Positions 32,400 through 42,140 of a DNA stretch of 64,000 nucleotides are shown here, in pieces; the stretch's first letter is position 1; each line of letters opens with the position of its first letter. This DNA is from Aspidiotus rigidus (lineage: Eukaryota > Arthropoda > Insecta > Hemiptera > Diaspididae). The notes under the pieces were generated by a model, which worked only from the letters and a program-made list of their open reading frames with translations, did not search any database and was not told the DNA's origin. The position numbers and the translations under genes are program-made. The stretch spans positions 12,245,001-12,309,000 of the forward strand of contig JAVHKY010000004.1 in the NCBI GenBank assembly GCA_035079385.1. The letters run 5' to 3'.

Positions 32400-33906
32400 A
32401 TAAGAAACGATTTTTAAAATGTCTGTCCATGTATGGAAAACTTCATTTTCATGTATGATAGGCAGTTGATTATACCTTTCTCAAAATAATATCGTGCAGC
32501 AAATTCCCTGTGACAATTAATTAAAACTAATAAAATTAGTGGAGTTTCGTTATCAATGCCGGTATAAAAGCTCCAAAATATCTTACACTCATAATCAACT
32601 CACTCCATAAGGCAGCGTAAGATCGGAAGCCGACCTATTCTGAAGATATCTCCCTTCCCCTCTTCAACAAAACAGATAGCGGATTCCCCGCTAAAAAGTG
32701 AATAAAGATTAAAAAAAAACTCGCGGCCTATTCCTTTTAAGCACTGCTTGTGGGAGCTCTTTCGCTAACCCAAAATAGATCTGAGCCAGATGTTGGAGAT
32801 CAAACAGCTTGAGAACCGTGACAAATCAAGACACAGCAGTATTTTGATGAGATGAAGGAGACTGGGAGCAATGAAGTAGAGAGGCAGGTAGAACCATTGC
32901 TGCAGGTGGATAAAAGTTTGTCGACAGAAGCCCTGCCAACCAGTTTGAATGGTGTTAAGCAAAAAGTAGATATAAAGGCAGACAATGATGTTTACGCAGT
33001 CTATGGAATTAGAGGCAATGACAGTGGATGCACTGCCAGTTGAGTTTGAAGAAACTCTGATCTACGAAAAGAAGATAAAGATTTTGAAGATCCAAAGCCC
33101 GGCAAAAGACTATGTTAGAGGTCAGTATGGATCGCTGGAAGCATTAGATTGAGAATATGAACTGAAAATTTGAAGTTTAATGAAGGAACTTTCTAGAAGT
33201 CAGTGCCCTTCACTGGTTTTAGTTAGTTGAGCTAATGGAATCAAGACTCCAAAAACAGAAATTTCGCGACATTTAGGAAAGATCACTTAATTCCGACTTA
33301 ACCAGAGATTGAAATTCAAAACCTAGACGAAAATGAGAATAGGAAATGAAAGAACAATGAATTAAGATAAAATTTTCCGATAAACTGTGATTATGCTATT
33401 TACTCACATACTGCAGAACAAATAACTTCGGTTGTTCATAGATGCAGTTTAGATTTAGAGAGGTAGCAGTAAGTGATTTTGTTAAAAATTAACATCATTG
33501 TATTTTTTACCGTACTCCAGGTTGTCTTAGGATGTACCTCCATATTTCTTGTAAAAATATTCCGATTTTTCGGACTATAGTTCATCCACACTCTGCGCGC
33601 ACTCACTAATTCAGAGTTCTTTAATCATGAATCGTTCATTTGAACGAATATAGGCATCTTGATTGATCCAATGAGCGTGGTAGTTCACAGCTGACGTAAC
33701 CCACGCTCGAAAATAGGACCAGCCGATTAATTTACCTAGGCCTACGTCTTAAATTATTAATTTCACTGAAAAATCATCGTTGGTTGTACTGTAGGCGCTG
33801 TCTCACGACTAACATTGTGTTCGAAGTGTTCAAGATCGAGAAATTCAAATTTTCGCTCAATTTTTCTATTACAAAGCCGTTTTATTTCCTTTTTCGAGAA
33901 ACAATA
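32400..33906. other. Intergenic with overlapping broken frames near 32.85-33.15 kb
   Basis: Two overlapping frames, one with EVERQVEPLLQVDKSLS (from 32,852) and the next with MELEAMTVDALPVEFEETLI (from about 33,003 to a stop at 33,154), look like one acidic coding region broken by a frameshift. No family is recognised; a retroelement gag-like remnant is possible. The rest up to the small gene shows nothing, apart from the probable promoter region of that gene. Confidence 0.3.
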
Positions 33907-34206
33907 ATGTCGTAAGTATTGAATGAAACTTGAGTTATATCAATTCTATATAAATCTATTTATTCATCTTTATTAACTTATCTGTGCAGTGGCAACGACG
34001 ATTGGAAATCGTATGATTACAATAGATTCAACAACTATATGACGCAAAATGAGAGAGCGGGTATGAGCCCTCAGGAAGCTGCCAATGCAGCCGCCGCTCG
34101 TATTGACAGCGGAAAAGTTGGATCGAGCAACTCTGGTTCACAGGGTTCTTCTAACAGAGGTGGATCCGGCGTCAATTCCAACGCATCCTCTGGTCAACGC
34201 AGATAA
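33907..34206 (+). CDS. Small two-exon gene, 73-aa Gly/Ser/Asn-rich protein
   Basis: Exon 1 supplies only ATGTC (33,907-33,911), followed by a consensus donor (gtaagt). A 78-bp intron ends in cttatctgtgcag, and exon 2 runs 33,990-34,206 to TAA. The joined frame is exactly 74 codons with stop. The N-terminal half is charged and aromatic (SGNDDWKSYDYNRFNNYM), then comes an Ala-rich stretch (SPQEAANAAAARIDSGK), and the C-terminal 30 residues are almost only Gly, Ser, Asn, Gln and Arg. No signal peptide or membrane segment is visible. A polyadenylation signal AATAAA lies at 34,280, 74 bp after the stop. I do not recognise the protein. Clean splice sites, the polyA signal and biased composition argue for a real, expressed small gene. 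Confidence 0.65.
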
Positions 34207-35117
34207 TGTACGAATAGTTCTACATCTTAGCGTACGATCAGTTGTAATTTCATATTAATGAAACCTGACTATTGAAAATAATAAAAATGAAGAAATTTCG
34301 ATCGTTTCATGATTTAATACTCGCAAGTTTTGTATGATCATCCTTTGTCGGGCTTTAAATCGACTTCGATTTCAGGACTCAGCGAGTCACTTCGTTCACT
34401 TGCAATCAGGATAATTATGAATGGAATACTAAATAATTTATAGTTGAATCATTTCAACTGACACATATTCGGAAATACATCACTCGTTATACGAGCAGAA
34501 TCACGGAAATATTCGTTTCATTACTTCAAACGTCTCAGAACCGGTTGTAATAGACGCGTCAATTACAATTCAGTCCAGTTGATCATCGAGACTCTATTTT
34601 GATCGTTTATTTAGTTAAACGATGACACGATACCATTTTATGACTACATATTTATTAATATCAAAAGATGGAAAGTACGTCGTAATTTTGTATATGGACG
34701 CTGCGCATTAATGCTCGCGTAGGAATACAGGAGAGCGATGACGACGCATTAGTCAATGTGTTATCGCTATACTTAATAGCCAGCAAGGTAGGGTGGTAGG
34801 GTGTCGTGGGCCTGGAAATGGAATGACGTCACTTCGGTTACGCTGGATTTGAATCGCTCGCGGCTGATGATCTGATAATATTGTCATTGATTGAAGATCA
34901 ATTAGAAAATTTCGATGTAGATTCGCTCGTGTTCTTTTTTTTTTTTTTAATTATTTATTACATGAACTGTCTTAATGACATTTACATACATATTTGAGAT
35001 AGGTAAGGGAATTAACGCGAGGGATTATGCCACACTGTCACGGCTAGTCAGGGTAATGAAAGAACGGTGTTTCAGTTGATGTTTGCAATGGCTTTCCTTT
35101 GAAGACGCCTAGTGGGG
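34207..35117. other. No gene seen
   Basis: The small gene's 3' untranslated region is followed by sequence without supported frames and a T-rich tract at about 34,938. It ends at the target duplication of PLE copy 3. Confidence 0.4.
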
Positions 35118-35315
35118 TAGCGCTTCCGTCCAATTAATTCGGTTCTCTAAAATATGACCAGAAACATCTAACGACAACACACTCAACGATTAAAACGTAC
35201 GGAGTAATTTGAATAGAGCCACAGAAATGAAAAAACACCGGAGCGCTTTCGATTAAAAAACCATTGTCAACGGGGACGTGAAAGCAACTGAACCAACTTC
35301 GGCCGGCAACAAGAA

Positions 35316-37811
35316 CTACCGAGGAGGACATGATTGAACTAGCGAGTCATCACAATGTGAATCATACTCGTAAACTAATTCAATCAAACCCTCATCAGGT
35401 ATGTACCTGTTGAGCACATTTAGGTTATCGTTATTCAGATGGCGAATAAATTCGATGTGTTCTAGCGCGGTACGTTTGAAAGCCGAGGACTCTCTATGGA
35501 GGAGGGACTCAGATCCCTCTATGAAACCATGACCAGTGGTAATAAGATGGTCCGCAAATGCCGAATCACCCAATTTCTTCTTTTCCCACGCCTTCCTATG
35601 CTCATCTATTCTAATTTTGAGCTGACGTCCAGTCTCGCCTATATAGATTCCATTACAATCATTACACTCAATTTTGTAAACCCCGCTTCTTTCGACCAGT
35701 CGGATGGGGTCCTTTAACTTAACGAACAAGCTTTTTACAGTGTTCAGATTGTAAAACACTGGCCGAAACCCAAATGGGTGGAGGACACGACCTAATTGGG
35801 AAGAAAATTTTCCCAAAAACGGAAGCCTAATCCAACGTTTCCTACTATCTGACGCTGGATTACGGGGGAGGGAGGTAGTGGAATCAAGGCATTTCCGAGT
35901 CAATTTCCTATGGACCATCAAGTCAATATCCAAGCTGATCTCGTTCACTCTGGCCAAGTGCTTTATAGTCAAAAGCTCCTGTTGAAAAGCGAGTTGACCT
36001 AATGGAATACTCGTCAACCGGTGGATATAACTATTAAAACCGGCATATTTGTGAGCAACCGGGCAGAAAGATCTGCCGTGGACAGTAATATCGGTCGAGG
36101 TATCTTTTCTATATATGGCGAATTCGTGGGCACCTTCTCTATTAGAGATAGTAAGGTCCAAAAAATTTATAGATGAACCGCCTACTTCTAACGTGAATTT
36201 GATGGATGGGTATAAATTGTTAAGATACCTGAGAAACTCCAAAAGGAGATCCCGTTGACCGGTCCACAAACACAACACATCGTCGACGTACCTGTGCCAA
36301 TAATATATATGACCCAAAAACCCCCGACCAGAGGAAAAGAGATCAAGCTCAAATTTAGACATGAAAACCTCCGAAATGAGGGAACCCAGAGGAGAGCCAA
36401 TAGGGATACCTACCTCCTCAGGAAATTCGAAAAATTTGCCTTCAAATTTGCAAAAGTTGGGAGACCAACAAATATTGAGTAAATTAAAAAATTCTGCCAA
36501 CTCTTCGTGACAGATATTAGATTGGATCAAAAGGTCTCCCATATGTTGCATGGCAGTAGCTCTAGGGATACTCGGAAATAAGCCGACAACGTCAAAGGAG
36601 CATAGGGTTGAATCAGGCGGAAGAATATCATCCTTAAGCTTATTAGCCAAAGAGACCGAATTCTTCACAGAGTAGGATGACTCAAATTCCACTCTAGATT
36701 TGAACCAACGATCCAAAAATTTCGCCAAGAAGTACGTGGGGGAAGACACAAAAGAAACGACCGGCCGCATCGGGGAGTCCCTCTCATGAACCTTAGGTAG
36801 CCCGTACAAGAGGGGCGGCACTGGATTGGGCTCAAGAAGCATTCTTTTAAGCTTAGGGGTCTTAATAATAAATTCACAAAAGTTTATAACACGTCTAACT
36901 TCTTTGACGTGATTTGGAAAATTAAAATTCGCATTTTCCTTGGCGCCACACTGGTCGAGAACGTCATAGACCTTGGAGACGTAAGAGGACTTATCCATAA
37001 CGACAATGGCATTCCCTTTATCAGCCTTAGTAATGGTTAAGCCCTCCTCCCCGACCTTCCTCTTGATCCTCTTAATCACCTCAAAGGCCAGATCATTTAT
37101 ACGAGGGAGGGGGGTATCGCGGACAAAGGCGGCACACGCTTTTTGAGTATTAACCCCAGGCCCAATGTTTATTTCGAGGTCCGCAACAACATTGGCCAAA
37201 GTGTTAGCATTATTAAAAGGGGGTAACCCGAATTTTAACCCCTTCTCCAAGAGATACAACTCGTCACTCTCAAACTCAACATTACTACAATTTATAATCC
37301 GCGGTTGAAACTTTTGGATAACGCTGACGTCAGTACTCAATTCCTGGACAGCGGAGGTATTCAAATTTAGGAGGGAGCTAAGCTTCTTATTTTTCTTACG
37401 TTTCAATTTAGCCTCAAAAGACCGACATTTAAGGTTAACCGACTTGATAAACAGATCCAACTCACCCGGCGAAAGTAAAGCAGAAAGCTTAGAATGGACC
37501 AACAAGTTCAACCTTGTGGTGATATTCAGCTTCCCGTGCCACCTCCGCAACTCAGTACGGATCCATTTTTCTGTCAAAAATTTTTCCAGTTTCCTGGTGG
37601 TCTGAACACAATCGGAGAACAGCCGAAATTTGATAAACTTGGGTTTCACATGCAATTTTAAACACTTATTAAGAAACCAAATATGGGATGAAAACGATAA
37701 CCGTTGGTTACGAAACTTCACAAAGAGAAACCGTAAATACGCCTCATCAGCGTTATTAATACATTTAATTCGGTTCTCTAAAATATGACCAGAAACATCT
37801 AACGACGACAT
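35316..37811 (-). CDS. Intact PLE polyprotein: reverse transcriptase + GIY-YIG endonuclease
   Basis: This is an open frame of 831 codons from ATG at 37,811. Residues 1-200 are a basic N-terminal region; 265-350 hold [15 protein letters not shown] and [21 protein letters not shown], the PLE RT fingers. Motif A is [14 protein letters not shown] (about 402). [17 protein letters not shown] (about 466) and YVDD in [11 protein letters not shown] (about 505) complete the catalytic palm, and INFLDL (about 548) follows. The C-terminal nuclease starts near 708 with GVYKIECNDCNGIYIGETGRQ, keeping both GIY and YIG and the following Arg. The product would nick target DNA and copy the element RNA from the nick. 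No stop or frameshift is seen, so this copy could be active. The start is chosen at the ATG inside the terminal repeat. Confidence 0.93.
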   Translation of the reverse strand: MSSLDVSGHILENRIKCINNADEAYLRFLFVKFRNQRLSFSSHIWFLNKCLKLHVKPKFIKFRLFSDCVQTTRKLEKFLTEKWIRTELRRWHGKLNITTRLNLLVHSKLSALLSPGELDLFIKSVNLKCRSFEAKLKRKKNKKLSSLLNLNTSAVQELSTDVSVIQKFQPRIINCSNVEFESDELYLLEKGLKFGLPPFNNANTLANVVADLEINIGPGVNTQKACAAFVRDTPLPRINDLAFEVIKRIKRKVGEEGLTITKADKGNAIVVMDKSSYVSKVYDVLDQCGAKENANFNFPNHVKEVRRVINFCEFIIKTPKLKRMLLEPNPVPPLLYGLPKVHERDSPMRPVVSFVSSPTYFLAKFLDRWFKSRVEFESSYSVKNSVSLANKLKDDILPPDSTLCSFDVVGLFPSIPRATAMQHMGDLLIQSNICHEELAEFFNLLNICWSPNFCKFEGKFFEFPEEVGIPIGSPLGSLISEVFMSKFELDLFSSGRGFLGHIYYWHRYVDDVLCLWTGQRDLLLEFLRYLNNLYPSIKFTLEVGGSSINFLDLTISNREGAHEFAIYRKDTSTDITVHGRSFCPVAHKYAGFNSYIHRLTSIPLGQLAFQQELLTIKHLARVNEISLDIDLMVHRKLTRKCLDSTTSLPRNPASDSRKRWIRLPFLGKFSSQLGRVLHPFGFRPVFYNLNTVKSLFVKLKDPIRLVERSGVYKIECNDCNGIYIGETGRQLKIRIDEHRKAWEKKKLGDSAFADHLITTGHGFIEGSESLLHRESSAFKRTALEHIEFIRHLNNDNLNVLNRYIPDEGLIELVYEYDSHCDDSLVQSCPPR

Positions 37812-37868
37812 ACTCAACGATTAAAACGTAAGGAGTAATTTGAATAGAGCCACAGAAATGAAAACCGG

Positions 37869-38570
37869 TTGACGAGTATTCCATTAGGTCAGCTCGCTTT
37901 TCAACAGGAGCTTTTGACTATAAAGCACTTGGCCAGAGTGAACGAGATCAGCTTGGATATTGACTTGATGGTCCATAGGAAATTGACTCGGAAATGCCTT
38001 GATTCCACTACCTCCCTCCCCCGTAATCCAGCGTCAGATAGTAGGAAACGTCGGATTAGGCTTCCGTTTTTGGGGAAATTTTCTTCCCAATTAGGTCGTG
38101 TCCTCCGCCCATTTGGGTTTCGGCCAGTGTTTTACAATCTTAACACTGTAAAAAGTTTGTTCGTTAAGTTAAAGGACTCCATCCCACTGGTCGAAAGAAG
38201 CGGGGTTTACAAAATTGAGTGTAATGATTGTAATGGAATCTATATAGGCGAGACTGGACGTCAGCTCAAAATTAGAATAGATGAGCATAGGAAGGCGTGG
38301 GAAAAGAAGAAATTGGGTGATTCGGCATTTGCGGACCATCTTATTACCACTGGCCATGGTTTCATAGAGGGATCCGAGTCCCTCCTCCGTAGAGAGTCCT
38401 CGGCTTTCAAACGTACCGCGCTAGAACACATCGAAATTATTCGCCATCTGAATAACGATAACCTAAATGTGCTCAACAGGTACATACCTGATGAGGGTTT
38501 GATTGAATTAGTTTACGAGTATGATTCACATTGTGACGACTCGCTAGTTCAGTCATGTCCTCCTCGGTAG
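37869..38570 (+). pseudogene. Inverted PLE fragment: RT C-terminal part plus GIY-YIG domain
   Basis: The frame begins TSIPLGQLAFQQELLTIKHL, equal to about residue 598 of the adjacent full copy, and runs to the same C-terminus (LVQSCPPR). It contains the whole GIY-YIG domain. A handful of substitutions separate it from the full copy (for example DSIPLVERSG versus DPIRLVERSG), so the two parts are not a recent perfect duplication. It lacks the RT catalytic residues and has no start of its own. Confidence 0.9.
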
Positions 38571-38727
38571 TTCTTGTTGCCGGCCGGAGTTGGTTCAGTT
38601 GCTTTCACGTCCCCGTTGACAATGGTTTTTTAATCGAAAGCGCTCCGGTGTATTTTCATTTCTGTGGCTCTATTCAAATTACTCCGTACGTTTTAATCGT
38701 TGAGTATGTCATCGTTAGCGCTTCCGT

Positions 38728-39299
38728 GTTGGACGAGTGCCCACTAGAACCAGAAGAAACTTTCTGCGATCATTTGAGGACTCGATCAGAATCTTTCTGG
38801 ATCTTTCCACTACATTTTTTACTTTTTACGGGATATTAGAGATTAATCAGGTTTTTGTAGAACAATTTTTCCACCGTTTTCTCATTGCAGAGGCTCAGAA
38901 TTTTTCCGGGTTGACCCAGCTGAACTCCGGGGTAATCCGGTTCGTGACTTTTCCGGAGTTCCGGGACCGCTGAACACCAGGCGACCGACGTATCTGTCAG
39001 TGGCTGGAGATGTAATCTGGTGAACTGTTTTGAGGGTCAGGTCTTGATGTAGTCGGTGGTTCGTGATAAATACTATGGAGCCCCTGTAATTTTGCGGTGT
39101 TCAATTTTCTCCATTCTCCGCATAATTCAGATGTTGCTATTTGCTGCTGATCCTCATGAAGGGATATTATACATTCAGATTGGCTGTAGCACCATGACGT
39201 AAAGCAACCTTTTGTAGATGACTCGTGGTGCGGATCATCAGCGCATTTTTCGGAATTTCAATTAAAATTGTTCTTTCTTTTTCTCAATGTGAGTTCTGC
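38728..39299. other. No gene seen
   Basis: Short frames only, none with a domain. The sequence lies between the PLE insertion and the non-LTR fragment and may belong to the same older retroelement, but nothing recognisable is preserved. Confidence 0.35.
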
Positions 39300-39735
39300 T
39301 ATTTAGCGTTTTCAGCCAGCTGGGCCGGTTTGTTATCAAGAATGGTTGAGCCATATCCATGGGCACGGAGTGCAAAGTCCACTCGTACTGTCTTCTCTGA
39401 GCTATCTGGTGGCCCAAGTGACTATTTCGGTGACTGCTGCTTGTAGTCTGCTGGTTGCTACAATGTAATTTTTGTGCAATGAGAGTAATACAGTATCACC
39501 TGTAGCCTGTAGACGTGACAAGGGTGGTTTGACAGATATAACAGGGGACCAAGTACGCCGCCTGTGGTACTCCAGCTGCAAATGATTTGTTTATGGAGTT
39601 GGCTTCTCCATAGTGGATATAGAATGCTCTATCAGTAAGGTGGGACATTAGAGCGATGTCGAGAAAAGTCGACTGATCTTGTGCAGGAGCCCTGGTATTC
39701 ACACTCTATCAAAAGCTCGACTAAAACCTAGAAAA
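39300..39735 (-). pseudogene. Non-LTR (Jockey-type) reverse transcriptase fragment
   Basis: Across several - strand frames the middle of a non-LTR RT is readable. It begins with SRAFDRV (motif A, about 39,700-39,720), then HLTDRAFYIHYGEANSIN and KSFAAGVPQ (motif B). A degraded motif C follows (GDTVLLSLHKNYIVATSRLQ, where FADDT is expected), then TEIVTWA. Frameshifts and stops break it. It is an old 5'- and 3'-truncated insertion. Confidence 0.7.
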
Positions 39736-40660
39736 ACGGGAGGACAGGACTTTTTTTCTAAGGAGCCTGCCTTATAGTTGCACAATCTTTCAGTTTGCTC
39801 TTGTCCACACTCCTATGCTGATCAAATGGCCCCCATTAATTATTATTATATCTATTTATTTATTTATTTATTTATTTATTTTTTTGGTTTTTATTGTTTA
39901 TTCTTTGGGGTGATTGGTTTGTGTGGAGGGGATTGGGGTGGCTAGTGGTAGACATATTATCATTTTTTTTTCATTTATCTTACTTCATTTTTCTTTTTTT
40001 TTTTAAATTTTGTTTGTTTATTATTTCTCAATTATTTTTATTTTGTTTTACTCTCTCTTTTTTTTTCTTTTTTCTCTCATTTATAGTGCCCTCCTGTCAT
40101 TGGCCGATCGGCTGTTGGAGGGTACTCTAATATAAATAAATAAATAAAATGAAATAAACTCGTTCCACAATAGAGTACTTGGCTCTGAATCTCTGAAGAC
40201 GTTCAAGTTGGGTCAAATGATCGTGAAAAAAAAAAATTAATAATACAAGTTGAAGAAGGCTGTGAAATCGATAATAAAGGAGGTAGAGAAGAGACTCACA
40301 AAAATTACAAATTTGAGGGCTGATATCTTCAGGGTCAGACTTGAAATCCAAAAATGCGAGAAAAGTACAAACGGGAGAATCTTCATACAGGAGGTACTCC
40401 CGAAAATCAGAGCGTGACGTCAAGAAAAATTACAATGATTACGTAGTCTGGAGAAAGGAAGCATTCAGGACTTTCAAAAAATTTAAACTACGTAGATATG
40501 ACAGATGACTGGAAAACGGAAGATGGCGGGTCGCCCGTTGCCACAACGGCCGCTTGTCTTTCCTTCTTTTTACGGTTTTATTTCAAAATCCTTCCAGACT
40601 CAAACTAGATTGGATTACTCTGCTCAAAGGCTGTAATTTCCTCAAGTTCTTTTCCATCAT
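39736..40660. other. Low-complexity intergenic stretch with (TTTA)n microsatellite
   Basis: A tattta/ttta repeat runs at about 39,848-39,882, followed by T-rich low-complexity sequence to 40,080. Nothing resembling a gene is seen. Confidence 0.45.
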
Positions 40661-42140
40661 ACGATACCTCGGTGGATTCAAAACCCACGGGTACTTTAAC
40701 GGAGTTGAACGAGGGGTGGTAGGAAACCTGTTTTATGGGGAACGAGCGATCTGAAAAATGTAGATGGTGACGTCAAAAGGCTGATCTAGGACGTCATCAA
40801 ATAGTGACGTAATAGGCGCGGACTTTGGAGCTGGAACTTGAAAAAAACACTGATGTATGACACACACGTCATCAGATTGTGACGTCACAAAGCTGACCTA
40901 TCACGTCATCAAACTGTGACGTCACAGACCCCGCCCACCAATCTATATACGATAGGCGGGGGGATTAAGAAAATGCCAGCCGGATGACGGACACCCTCCG
41001 ATAAAATAGGTTCCCTGTTAAAAACCTCAGCGGTTCTTTAACGGAGTTAAAGGAAGAATGGCAAAGAAACTGTTTTATAGGCGACCTATGACGTCATCAA
41101 ATTGTGACGTTACTAATCCGTACATTGGAGCTACATGTGCTGGAAGGTGGACTTGCATAAATTTCGACCTCCGAGCCATATATGATAGACGGGTAGGAGG
41201 GGGACTCAGTTATGGAGCACGTGGGATCTGAAAAAAAAAACTGTGACGCCACAAGGCTGACATGACATCATCAAATTGTGATGTCACAAGCCTGGACATT
41301 GTAGATACATATAATAGGAAGGAATTTAGAAAAAACTGATCTATGGTCATCGGGCTATGACGTTACGAGGCTGACCTATGACGTCACAGGCCCCGCTCCA
41401 AGCCATATATGATAGGAGGGGACATGGAAAAAACTGATCTATGACGTCATCAGATTGTGACCTCACAAGGCTGACCTCTGACATCATCAACCTGTGACGT
41501 CATAGGCCCGGACTTAAGAGCGAATAGCTATATATGTATAATAGGAGGGGAGTTTGGAAAAAACTGATCGTCATCTGTGACGTCACAGGCTCCGCCTCGA
41601 GCTATGTGTGATAGGAGGGGGACCTGGAAAAAATATATGGCTAGAGGATCGGAAGTTTTTCAAGTCCTCCTCCTACCATACACGCCTAGAGGATCGAAAT
41701 TTTTCCATGTTTTTGCCGGACGGCTTACGGCGCATGGCACACGGCAAACCTCTCAAAAAACCTCCCATAAAACATGTTAAAATTTCGACTCTCGAGCTAT
41801 ACACATATTATAGGAGGAAGGCTCAGAAAAACCGAGCCGTGGCAGGGAACCTGTTTTATGGGGGATCTATGACGTTATCGAATTGTGACGTCACAGATCC
41901 GGACTTTAGAGTTACATGTGATAGGAGGAGAACATCTAAAAATTTCAAACTCCAAACTATATATGATAGGAGGGAGACTTAGATCTGAAAAATGTAGATT
42001 GTGACGTCACAAGGACGACCTATGACGTCTGTGACGTCACAGGCTATATATGATAGGACGTGACTTGGAAAAATTTCGACCTCCGAGATATATATGATAA
42101 GAGGGGGACTTGAAAAATTTCCGAGCTCCGAGCTTTACCG
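40660..42140. repeat. TGACGTCA-rich cluster of TIR-family copies
   Basis: One complete copy is bounded by cctgttttatgggg at 40,720 and, inverted, ataaaataggttccctg ending 41,017. Further ends are at about 41,067 (aagaaactgttttat) and 41,843. Between them 'gacctatgacgtcatcaaattgtgacgtcac', 'tatatatgataggagggggacttgg' and 'aaaaaactgatct' repeat with a period of roughly 110-130 bp. More than fifteen gacgtca-type sites occur in 1.4 kb. It is non-coding. Confidence 0.7.

Larger units (their letters stand above)
35118..38727. mobile_element. PLE copy 3: composite insertion with 12-bp target duplication
   Basis: It is flanked by TAGCGCTTCCGT at 35,118-35,129 and 38,716-38,727 (exact). It contains a full-length - strand copy (about 35,130-37,861) joined head-to-head to an inverted + strand fragment of its 3' half (about 37,865-38,715). 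A direct repeat of nearly 95 bp, including the first 17 or so codons of the ORF, stands at both ends of the main copy (35,136-35,230 and 37,768-37,861). This is the terminal repeat of the element. The layout is the same as in PLE copy 2, at an independent site. Confidence 0.92.
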
